Position numbers and translations under genes: made by a program. A DNA stretch of 56,280 bases from Paenibacillus sp. LHD-38 (GTDB lineage: Bacteria; Bacillota; Bacilli; Paenibacillales; Paenibacillaceae), in the NCBI RefSeq assembly GCF_031157315.1, contig NZ_JAVIFU010000046.1, forward strand, positions 1 through 56,280, read 5' to 3'. Under the pieces are notes generated by a model. It saw only the letters and a program-made list of their open reading frames with translations. It did no database searches and was not told where the DNA came from. Shown in pieces: positions 15,797-22,622 of this stretch; the stretch's first letter is position 1; the number at the start of each line of letters is the position of its first letter.

Positions 15797-16405
15797 ATGA
15801 AGAGCAAATTTCTCATCGCCGCTATTTTATGTGCGATAGTCGCGGCCAGTTCCGCCCCGCTAAGGGTTCAAGCTATCGAGATGGATCATCGGCACGGTCA
15901 TGAGGGCTATGCAAGCCCAGTAGCCGTAAAGCTGAAAGAAGATTCGAGAAAACTATGGATGGAACATGCACTATGGACGAGAAATTACATAGTGAGTGCA
16001 TTGTCAGGGCTCGAGGATAAGGATGTCATGCTGAAGCGGCTGCTTAAAAACCAGCAGGACATCGGGGATAGCTTCAAACCGTTTTATGGCGAGGCGGTTG
16101 GCAATGAGCTTACTGTGCTTCTGCAGGAGCATATCGCTATTGCAGGCAAATTAGTAGGCGCCTTAGCAAGCGGGAATCAAGCGAATGCAGCAAAATTCAA
16201 CAAAGAGTGGCATAGAAACGCGGATGATATTGCGGCATTTCTGAGCAAAAAGAATCCGAATTGGTCCGAGAAAGCGCTCAAAGACCTTCTGTATGTTCAT
16301 TTGCAGCTGCTCAGCGAGGATGTTATGGCTAGGCTTCAAAAGAATTGGGATGCGGATGCCCTCACGGAAGGCATCATTAAGCAATTTCCACAAACCTTCA
16401 ACTAG
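15797..16405 (+). CDS. Secreted helical protein of unknown function
   Basis: 202 residues. A signal peptide (KSKFLIAAILCAIVAASSAPLRVQA) with likely cleavage after VQA is followed by a His-rich stretch MDHRHGHEG that could bind metal. The mature part is mainly alpha-helical, with a WMEHALWTRNYIVSALSGLEDKDVMLKRLLKNQQDIG block that recurs in a family of exported Firmicute proteins of unknown role. AAGGAG lies 8 bases before ATG. It ends in a strong terminator. No enzymatic motif was recognised. Confidence 0.78.
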   Translation: MKSKFLIAAILCAIVAASSAPLRVQAIEMDHRHGHEGYASPVAVKLKEDSRKLWMEHALWTRNYIVSALSGLEDKDVMLKRLLKNQQDIGDSFKPFYGEAVGNELTVLLQEHIAIAGKLVGALASGNQANAAKFNKEWHRNADDIAAFLSKKNPNWSEKALKDLLYVHLQLLSEDVMARLQKNWDADALTEGIIKQFPQTFN

Positions 16406-16416
16406 CGGTATTTAGT

Positions 16417-16457
16417 AAAAAAAGGCTAATTCGTCGATGACGGATTAGCTTTTTTTT
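16417..16457 (+). terminator. Terminator after the secreted helical protein gene
   Basis: AAAAAGGCTAAT/ATTAGCTTTTTTTT arms with an eight-T tail; A-rich left flank suggests it works in both directions. Confidence 0.92.
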
Positions 16458-16679
16458 ATGGCGAAAATAGGTGAAAACGACAGCATTGCTGGATATACGA
16501 GTCTGATAAGCAGGTTCCGACAAAAACAGATGAGAAAAGATTAATGAGCTATGGGACTCTAGATTGATGTAAACTAACACTAAGTATGGCAAAGTATTAC
16601 CTAGGAATGCATTATGCTGAATAACAATCATTGGAAGCTAGATTTGTTTCCCAAAACTTTTTCTAGGAGGAAAGCGATT

Positions 16680-17876
16680 ATGAATTTTCATTTCTTTGTA
16701 GGCAACGATAACGGAAACAGTGAGCATGATCTTATTATTGACGGTAAACTGGTCCAGCAGCCAAATGTGAATTGCACGGTGGACGAGCTCCCTTGGAGCG
16801 AGGAGCAAACACCGGAAAGCTTTATCAAAAACCTACAAGACCAGTTGGTCGTAACGATTGATTCGCCTGCGGCAAGACCGGCGATGTATTATGTCGGGAA
16901 GTTTGCCCTGGAGAGCGGAGAAATTTTGGACAACCTTCAAATCGGTATAGATCTGAAAAGCGATATGGATCTCCCCGTTATCAATACACTGGCTCAAATT
17001 GCGGCCATGGCCGTACAGAAAGCTTATGAGGAAGAGAAAAAAATACCTGAACAAATCGATGTGGAAGTCGATATGGCAACAGCTTTGCCGGTTACCCAGC
17101 ATACAGATGAGACCTCTACAAAGTTCGAGAAGCGCTTCACTACGGGGACGCATCATGTAACGGTGCACTTAGGCATTCAGCGCGTAGCCGTGAAAATCGT
17201 ATTCCCGTTTGCTAAGGTCGTTCCTGAAGCTACGCCGGTTATTTTCACCCTGCAGAAGGATGCGGCGGGCAGCTGGAGAGAAGGGGATATCTTTGATGAT
17301 TTCCTTCAATCCTACGGCATCGAGAAGAAATTTACCGGCAGTTATTTTAAGGATAAGCGTATTCTTCACGTAGATATCGGTGATGGTTCTACGGAATACC
17401 CGATCACGGAAGGCAATAAGTTTTTGCGTCAATTCGTTCATGGCAGCCATCACGGCGCAGGTTATGCCATTGAAGAAGCGCTGCAAGAGTTTAATCGACT
17501 CATTCATTTGCCGGACAGCCCGCGTCAATTTTTCAGCGACGTGATCAAAAACCCGGCGCACAAGTATCATGCACGGGCGCTTAAGACGCTTAAGAGACCG
17601 CTTGAGAGCCAGGTTAGGCAGATTGTACAGCATGTCAAAAAACAGCTGACCAAAGCGCGTAACGAAATTGATTTGATCTGCGTATACGGGGGCGGAAGTA
17701 TTCTTATGCGCTCTGTCTTATATGCACAGCTTAAAGAGCTTTGCGCAGAGCGGGAAATGCAGCTGCTGTATATTCCGGCTGAGTATGCCGTACAGCTTAA
17801 TGCGATGGGGCTTGATGCTTTTGTGCGGGGTAAAATTTATGAGGCGCTCAAAAACAAGGCGGTTCAACCCGTATAA
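16680..17876 (+). CDS. ParM/StbA-like actin-family ATPase
   Basis: 398 residues. Actin-fold signatures are visible: phosphate-1 loop VGNDNGNSEHD at the N-terminus, phosphate-2 loop HVDIGDGSTEYPI in the middle and the adenosine motif VYGGGSILM near the end. Plasmid ParM/AlfA-type proteins polymerise into filaments that push DNA apart. ATG 16680 is chosen because TAGGAGGAAAG lies 8 bases ahead; an in-frame ATG at 16614 has no such site. The next gene, 45 bases downstream, is a small ParR-like protein, making a two-gene segregation-type unit in what otherwise looks like chromosome. No clear iteron centromere was found upstream. Role on a chromosome is unknown. Confidence 0.87.
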   Translation: MNFHFFVGNDNGNSEHDLIIDGKLVQQPNVNCTVDELPWSEEQTPESFIKNLQDQLVVTIDSPAARPAMYYVGKFALESGEILDNLQIGIDLKSDMDLPVINTLAQIAAMAVQKAYEEEKKIPEQIDVEVDMATALPVTQHTDETSTKFEKRFTTGTHHVTVHLGIQRVAVKIVFPFAKVVPEATPVIFTLQKDAAGSWREGDIFDDFLQSYGIEKKFTGSYFKDKRILHVDIGDGSTEYPITEGNKFLRQFVHGSHHGAGYAIEEALQEFNRLIHLPDSPRQFFSDVIKNPAHKYHARALKTLKRPLESQVRQIVQHVKKQLTKARNEIDLICVYGGGSILMRSVLYAQLKELCAEREMQLLYIPAEYAVQLNAMGLDAFVRGKIYEALKNKAVQPV

Positions 17877-17921
17877 GCCTCCTCAAACTAATTTGAGGCA
17901 TATTCTAACGGATTCTGGTAG

Positions 17922-18293
17922 GTGATTGAAATGAAAAAGACTAAGCTGCCCGGTGAAAATATAAGCTTGAAAACAAAAAAGACAGAGGATCCTTTGGTCA
18001 TGCAGTGGTTGAATACGCAGTCGAATCTAATGGATTCTCTTCGTTATTTGGTAGAGAATGAAATCGCATTAAACGGTGTCCGGAATTTGCAGGCATTCGT
18101 ACCCATGGAGAGAAGCAGACTGCAGAGCTCCACGGTCATACCGCAAGAAAATGAGGCACGTCCTCAAGTGACTGCCGGCATGGAGCAAATGGCAGCCGCG
18201 GCAGAAGAGGCAACTGCAGCTCCTGCGGCTCCTGCAGTTGAACCGGTTGTTGAAGAAGAAATCGATGATGATGACATTGAAGCATGGAGCTAA
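17922..18293 (+). CDS. Small ParR-like partner of the actin homologue
   Basis: 123 residues. The N-terminal half (KLPGENISLKTKKTEDPLV then MQWLNTQSNLMDSLRYLVEN) has the strand-helix-helix look of ribbon-helix-helix ParR adaptors. The C-terminal half is low-complexity Ala/Glu/Pro, ending in an acidic tail EEEIDDDDIEAWS. In known ParMRC systems the adaptor binds the centromere with its N-terminus and the filament end with its C-terminal tail. Start: ATT GAA ATG context, with GTAGGTGATTGAA ahead of ATG 17931 as an alternative to the first codon at 17922. The ParR assignment rests on gene order and fold pattern and is inference. Confidence 0.6.
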   Translation: MIEMKKTKLPGENISLKTKKTEDPLVMQWLNTQSNLMDSLRYLVENEIALNGVRNLQAFVPMERSRLQSSTVIPQENEARPQVTAGMEQMAAAAEEATAAPAAPAVEPVVEEEIDDDDIEAWS

Positions 18294-18373
18294 ACGGAGT
18301 TAGGGACTAATAAAACTCACGCTTCAGCCTGATAAAACGAGTAAAGTGGTATCAAGTATTACTTTGTAACCCG

Positions 18374-18415
18374 AAGCACTACTGAGTATTTCTAAGATAA
18401 TACTTGGTAGTGCTT
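18374..18415 (+). repeat. Long hairpin before the broken diguanylate cyclase
   Basis: AAGCACTAC..AGTATT pairs with AATACT..GTAGTGCTT, 17-base arms with two mismatches. It lies 80 bases after the ParR-like gene and runs into the first codons of the GGDEF pseudogene. It may be the terminator of the actin operon (TTTGGAATACTTTT follows) or the end of a lost mobile sequence. Confidence 0.6.
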
Positions 18416-19438
18416 TGGAATACTTTTCCCTTCATACTCAGATTATTCTGGGTATTTTTATGCTGTATAAATGCAGTGACAAGACGTCCATTTCCATTGG
18501 TAATATCTCAGTTATTGTCGGCACATTTTTTTATAGGAATAACCCACTCACAAGGTATGTAAGAATCTCCACCTTTAGCGGTTTTTTCATCATGTATGTA
18601 TTTACATTAATGACGGCTACAACACCCGTTACTTTTACTTTTGTATTTCCCTTAGCGACGTTATTTTGCATGTATGTCGATCGTTGGTTTATGTTCATCG
18701 TTTGCTCTTTTATTTTGCTGTTGAACGGTGTGTATATCGGAAATAAACTTTACAGCGTGAGCAAACAGGAAATCGGTGAGGCCGCATATAACCAGTTTAC
18801 GACGATTATGCTTATCCATAGCTTTGTTTTGCTGTTGTTTATGTCCAGTTTAATCGCAATCGTCTACGTCTTCCATCGGCTTAGAAGAGCAATGGAATAT
18901 AAGGTACAGGAAGCGCATCATGCCAGAGAAACGGGACAGAAGTTGTATGCGCAAGCGACAATCGACGGTCTAACGGGCGTATTCAATCGCAGGCATTTTG
19001 TTGAGAAGGCAAGAGAGCAGCTCGGTGAGACAGGAACTTCGTTCTCTTTGCTGCTTTTGGATATCGATGATTTTAAAAAAGGTGAACGATGTTCACGAGC
19101 ATTTGGCCGGTGACTAGGTACTCATTACGATTTCCAATTTGCTGATCCAGGTTTATGCGGACATTGGGATGGTTGGCCGGGTAGGCGGCGAGGAATTTGC
19201 GGTATTCCTAAAGGGGAGAAGCGAAGACGATAGCCTGGAATTAGCGGAACGCTTGCGTAAAATGCTGGAACAAACCGAGATCTCGCTAAGCGAGGGAAAA
19301 CAAATTTCAGTTACGACCAGCGGCGGTATCGCGTTTGTGGACAGGAACGGCTTGACATTTGAAGAGCTGTTCCAGCTGGCCGATAAGGCGCTCTATACCT
19401 CTAAGGATTCGGGAAAAAACCAGATTACGAAGGCATAA
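18415..19438 (+). pseudogene. Broken membrane-bound GGDEF diguanylate cyclase
   Basis: The 5' part (18415-19113) encodes several membrane helices, a short coiled linker and the beginning of a GGDEF domain (ATIDGLTGVFNRRHF ... LLLLDIDDFKK). After an A-run at 19075-19080 the frame shifts. Moving one base restores the expected KVNDVHEHLAGD, which then meets a TAG stop at 19114-19116 where families have Glu or Gln (GDEVL). The rest continues to 19438 with GRVGGEEFAVFL, the GGEEF active site, and a normal end. The 5' end also lacks an ATG (only TTG 18415 after a stop). Two independent lesions plus a missing start indicate decay rather than sequencing error alone. The intact protein would have made cyclic di-GMP. 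Confidence 0.85.
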
Positions 19439-19487
19439 GCGGGCTAATCATAAGAATGGCTGTTTGCAAAAAAAAGGACAACAAAAA

Positions 19488-19512
19488 GAAGGAGGGCATC
19501 AAGCCCTCCTTC
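19488..19512. terminator. Bidirectional terminator between the GGDEF pseudogene and ndh
   Basis: GAAGGAGGGC/GCCCTCCTTC perfect stem with a five-base loop, A-run on the left (T-run for the minus strand) and TATTTGTTG on the right. Confidence 0.88.
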
Positions 19513-19527
19513 TATTTGTTGTGTGTA

Positions 19528-20709
19528 TTAGTGCGCTAGAGCGAATAGACCATGGATATGCGACAGGTAGCGAATGTTACTTGCTTCCTTCATCAGGGAT
19601 GCAGGCAAGCCTTTCAGCTGCGTTGCGTTTCCGCCGATTGTTCCTACGCCGTCTTTGCGGCCAAGGCTTCCAAGCGTTCCGGAGAATACAGGAACGAATT
19701 TATCCATTACGCCGCCTTTGATTTGAACCGCTAGGTTGAAGCCTACCGTTTCGCCCATTTGCCAAGCAAGCTGAGCCGTTGGAGGATAAGGACGATCGCC
19801 GCCCTCTGGGAATACGACTGCACAGTCGCCGGCAAGGAATACATCGGTATGCGAAGTCGATTGTAGAGTAGGCGTAACCGTTGAACGGCCGCGGTCCTCT
19901 GCAAGGCCGCTGCTGCCGACAACTGGATTGCCTTTTACGCCGCCAGTCCAAATGATTGTGCTGGATTCGATAGTGCGTCCGTCTTTAAGCGATACGGAGT
20001 TTTTTGTTGCTTCAGTGATAGCTACGCTCGTAATGAAGTTTACGCCGCGTTTCTCAAGGCTTGTTACCGCACGGTCGATCAATACTTTCGGGAAGATTGG
20101 CAGAACGGCAGGGCCTGCTTCTACGCAATACAACGAAATATCATTAAAGTCGATGCCTTTGCTGCGGCAAACCTCTGGAAGTCTGTCAGCGAATTCGCCG
20201 ACAAGCTCAACGCCAGTCAAGCCGCCGCCGCCAACAACGATCGTTGCGTCTGCTTTGTTACCTGATTTTTTGTAAGCGTCAAGACGGTCTTCAACATGCT
20301 TGCGAATGCGGTTAGCATCGGCAACGGATTTAAGAACAAGGCTGTTCTCTTCCAGACCAGGGATACCGAAGTAGTTCGTTTCGCTGCCTAGGGCAACAAC
20401 AAGCGTATCGTACTTCTGTACTTGACCGCTCGCAAGAACAACTTGTTTTTCGTTTGGTTTAATTTCTTTCACCGAATCAACGATGATATTCACTTGCTTG
20501 TCGCCAAGAAGCTTGCTAAGCGGCAGCGCAACGGCTTGCTCAGCGATTGTGTCCCCGGCAAGTCTGTGCAGCTCAGTGATGATTTGGTGAGTTGGGAAAC
20601 GGTTAACGATTGTGATACTGGCTTCTGCTGCAGTCAGGTGCTTGCGGGCCGTTAGAGCAGTAAGAAGACCGCCGTAACCTCCACCAAGAATTAAAATTTG
20701 CTTCGACAT
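19528..20709 (-). CDS. ndh: Type II NADH dehydrogenase
   Basis: 393 residues. Two dinucleotide folds: ILGGGYGGLLTAL at the N-terminus for FAD and VVGGGGLTGVELVGEFAD for NADH, with the FAD motif DVFLAGDCAVV and quinone-side AQLAWQMGETVGFNL. It transfers electrons from NADH to menaquinone at the membrane without pumping protons. Start at the second ATG (MSKQ) because GGAGG is directly next to the first ATG but 6 bases from the second. It is encoded 36 bases after a DUF1641 gene, the same pairing as yjlC-ndh in B. subtilis, an operon controlled by the redox repressor Rex. A Rex-like site lies upstream of that gene. Confidence 0.92.
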   Translation of the reverse strand: MSKQILILGGGYGGLLTALTARKHLTAAEASITIVNRFPTHQIITELHRLAGDTIAEQAVALPLSKLLGDKQVNIIVDSVKEIKPNEKQVVLASGQVQKYDTLVVALGSETNYFGIPGLEENSLVLKSVADANRIRKHVEDRLDAYKKSGNKADATIVVGGGGLTGVELVGEFADRLPEVCRSKGIDFNDISLYCVEAGPAVLPIFPKVLIDRAVTSLEKRGVNFITSVAITEATKNSVSLKDGRTIESSTIIWTGGVKGNPVVGSSGLAEDRGRSTVTPTLQSTSHTDVFLAGDCAVVFPEGGDRPYPPTAQLAWQMGETVGFNLAVQIKGGVMDKFVPVFSGTLGSLGRKDGVGTIGGNATQLKGLPASLMKEASNIRYLSHIHGLFALAH

Positions 20710-20745
20710 GTTCATCCTCCGTTCGTTCTATGCGTAATCAGTGTA

Positions 20746-21186
20746 TTATGCTTTTTCGTTTTTACGTTCAGACAGTACGCTAAGGAAAGCTTGTGCAAAG
20801 CGCAGCGTTTTTTGAACTTCCGGATCCTTCAACATTTTCAACATAGCGAACAAGCCAACAGAAGTGTTAGCTGTTTCTTGTGAGCGCTCGCCAGCCTCAA
20901 TTGCTGCAGCTGCGATACCTTTTGCTTTCTCTTGAACCGGTTTGACGAATTCACCGATACCTTGAGCGAAATCGTTGATCAATACTTTGTCTGTAGCGAT
21001 GTTTTGTGCGAAATCATAAGCTTTGGTCATTAGTGTTACCATTTCAGCCAATTTCGGAAGGTTGTCCACGAGCACAGTCAGCGACTGTTGAACCTCCGGC
21101 TTCATTAATTGATCAAGTACATCTAACGTTTGCTTTTCTTCAACGAGGCTAGCTGCGACCTCTTGTCCAGCAGATGGTTGTGACAT
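20746..21186 (-). CDS. yjlC: DUF1641 protein, YjlC-like, upstream of ndh
   Basis: 146 residues, soluble and mostly helical. The DUF1641 core is seen as LDQLMKPEVQQSLTVLVDNLPKLAEMV and, at the end, GLFAMLKMLKDPEVQKTLRFAQAFL. The function is unknown; family members sit beside NADH or formate dehydrogenases, as here. An AAGGAGG site lies 9 bases before ATG. It is the first gene of a two-gene operon with ndh, so it is probably co-regulated by NADH/NAD state. Confidence 0.88.
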   Translation of the reverse strand: MSQPSAGQEVAASLVEEKQTLDVLDQLMKPEVQQSLTVLVDNLPKLAEMVTLMTKAYDFAQNIATDKVLINDFAQGIGEFVKPVQEKAKGIAAAAIEAGERSQETANTSVGLFAMLKMLKDPEVQKTLRFAQAFLSVLSERKNEKA

Positions 21187-21274
21187 TATAGAATGTCCTC
21201 CTTTACGCTAATTTGAAAGTAAGTTATGGTCTCAATTGTGTCATTCGCTAGAAGTGAGTGAACATCCATAAAGT

Positions 21275-21292
21275 TTGTTACACTTTTCACAT
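21275..21292 (-). promoter_or_regulatory. Candidate Rex operator upstream of yjlC-ndh
   Basis: TTGTTACACTTTTCACAT matches 11 of 14 defined positions of the inverted repeat TTGTGAA-N4-TTCACAA bound by Rex. It is centred about 97 bases before the yjlC start. Rex control of this operon is known in B. subtilis; binding here is inferred. Confidence 0.5.
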
Positions 21293-21630
21293 AGTTCTTC
21301 AAAAAGACGACTGTGCGTTAGTAACAGCCTTACCCAAGTTTCTTGGAGAAGGATGAGTTAGCGAGTATGACGAAATCGGATTGAACCCTTTGCTTCTATT
21401 CTACATCGTTTTCACAAAAAGTTAAAAAGAAATTTATTACTTTTGGCAAAAAAATATTGCAATTTGTCATCGGGAACAGAGGAATGCATACATTTTGTCT
21501 ATTTTCACACCAATTTTTGGCTTTTTGGGTGATGCCTGATCATTTGACCAGCTTTCATCCAATTCCTGAACAGCGCTCAAGCCCTTCTATAAGGTATGAT
21601 GAAAGGAGCTAATCGAACCCTCAAGAATAT
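21293..21630. other. Intergenic DNA between the yjlC-ndh operon and the ATL gene
   Basis: Divergent promoter region; no gene seen. An AT-rich tract runs from about 21415 to 21480. AAAGGAG at 21602-21607 is too far from the next gene's first codon to serve as its ribosome binding site unless translation begins upstream. Confidence 0.35.
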
Positions 21631-22002
21631 GTGAAAATGATGAACATAAGGAGAGTGAGAGCCACGCAGCCGTTTACGCATAGAGTCGTCGCCATCATAC
21701 AAGCCATTCCGGAAGGAAAGGTTATGACATACGGTCAAATCGCGGAGCAAGCCGGGAGCCGCAGGGGCGCAAGGCAGGTGGTCCGAATTCTTCATTCGCT
21801 AAGCGGTATTCATAATCTTCCCTGGCACAGAGTAGTTAATGCAAAGGGCGAAATTGCAATCATGGATGAAGAAGCCCGCTATATGCAGATTCTCTACTTA
21901 AACGCAGAAGGCGTTAAAACGAGCGAGGATGGACGAATCGAATTGGACAAATACCGTTATCATGCTGTCATTGAATTGGAAGGCAAAGACGGATACGATT
22001 AA
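21631..22002 (+). CDS. Alkyltransferase-like (ATL) DNA-damage recognition protein
   Basis: 123 residues resembling the DNA-binding domain of O6-methylguanine methyltransferase. The helix-turn-helix VMTYGQIAEQAGSRRGARQVVRIL with the arginine finger is present, but the active-site PCHRV reads PWHRV, with Trp65 in place of the methyl-accepting Cys. ATL proteins bind O6-alkylguanine without repairing it and hand the lesion to nucleotide excision repair. The start is unclear: GTG 21631, ATG 21637 and ATG 21640 are possible and none has a well-spaced ribosome binding site. Confidence 0.88.
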   Translation: MKMMNIRRVRATQPFTHRVVAIIQAIPEGKVMTYGQIAEQAGSRRGARQVVRILHSLSGIHNLPWHRVVNAKGEIAIMDEEARYMQILYLNAEGVKTSEDGRIELDKYRYHAVIELEGKDGYD

Positions 22003-22084
22003 CATTTTCTAATAAAGCCTAAATTGAAACCCTGTATCCGAACCTTTATTATGGTATATACCAATCGGAAGGGAGAGAAAGAAC

Positions 22085-22546
22085 ATGACCACTGACATTG
22101 CACCTGGTAACGTACGAAACTTCACCGTTTCTACCGAAATTTTTTATAATCCGAACTTGGATATCTATTCGCAAATGATTTATATCGTACTTAGCTCGAG
22201 CACCGCCGATTCCGCATCGCTCACCATAGATGAGGTTGCTAAAAAGGGCCGTATGTCGACAAAGCTTGCGATAAAGGCCATGCAGGCATTAGTAAATGAG
22301 CAGTTAATTCCACATAAAGTTTTCCGTAAAATGATCGGGGAATTCCAGGATGACCGTTTATCCTGGGCAGCCAAAGGTTTGCTGACCTATTGCAAGGAAC
22401 ATAAGGATATTACGCTGGCTGGGCTGCTGGCGCTCTCGGACCAATCGGGGGAAGACGAGCAAAGCATTCGCAAAGCATTGATGGAGCTGGAGCGAAACGG
22501 TTATTTGGAGGAATTTCCGGATCTGAGCAAGCTGACATATTTATAA
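22085..22546 (+). CDS. Winged-helix (replication-initiator-like) protein
   Basis: 153 residues with two likely winged-helix units. The first, LDIYSQMIYIVLSSSTADSASLTIDEVAKKGRMSTKLAIKAMQALV, resembles the N-terminal domain of DnaD/RepA-type proteins; the second is DDRLSWAAKGLLTYCKEHKDITLAGLLALSDQSGEDEQSIRKALMELERNGYL. Proteins of this kind are common in Paenibacillaceae as small HTH proteins; their targets are unknown. A GGAAGGGAGAG site lies about 9 bases before ATG, and a strong terminator begins at the stop codon. Confidence 0.75.
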   Translation: MTTDIAPGNVRNFTVSTEIFYNPNLDIYSQMIYIVLSSSTADSASLTIDEVAKKGRMSTKLAIKAMQALVNEQLIPHKVFRKMIGEFQDDRLSWAAKGLLTYCKEHKDITLAGLLALSDQSGEDEQSIRKALMELERNGYLEEFPDLSKLTYL

Positions 22547-22600
22547 AAATAGCAGGACGTATGCGGCATGGGGGCCGGATATGTCCTGCTATTTTTTTTT
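22547..22600 (+). terminator. Terminator after the winged-helix gene
   Basis: AAATAGCAGGAC pairs with GTCCTGCTATTT, followed by a run of nine T residues; also suited to end the convergent DUF2157 gene. Confidence 0.92.
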
Positions 22601-22622
22601 GAAAATATTAAGGCCGGTTACT

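Noticed and set aside
15797..16405. Metal-binding chaperone call for the secreted protein because of its His-rich N-terminus
   Set aside because: Only one short HRHGHEG stretch near the signal peptide; the remaining helices show no metal site.
16456..16679. Iteron-type parC centromere upstream of the actin gene
   Set aside because: No run of regular direct repeats was found; only a single AAGTATTAC word shared with the downstream side.
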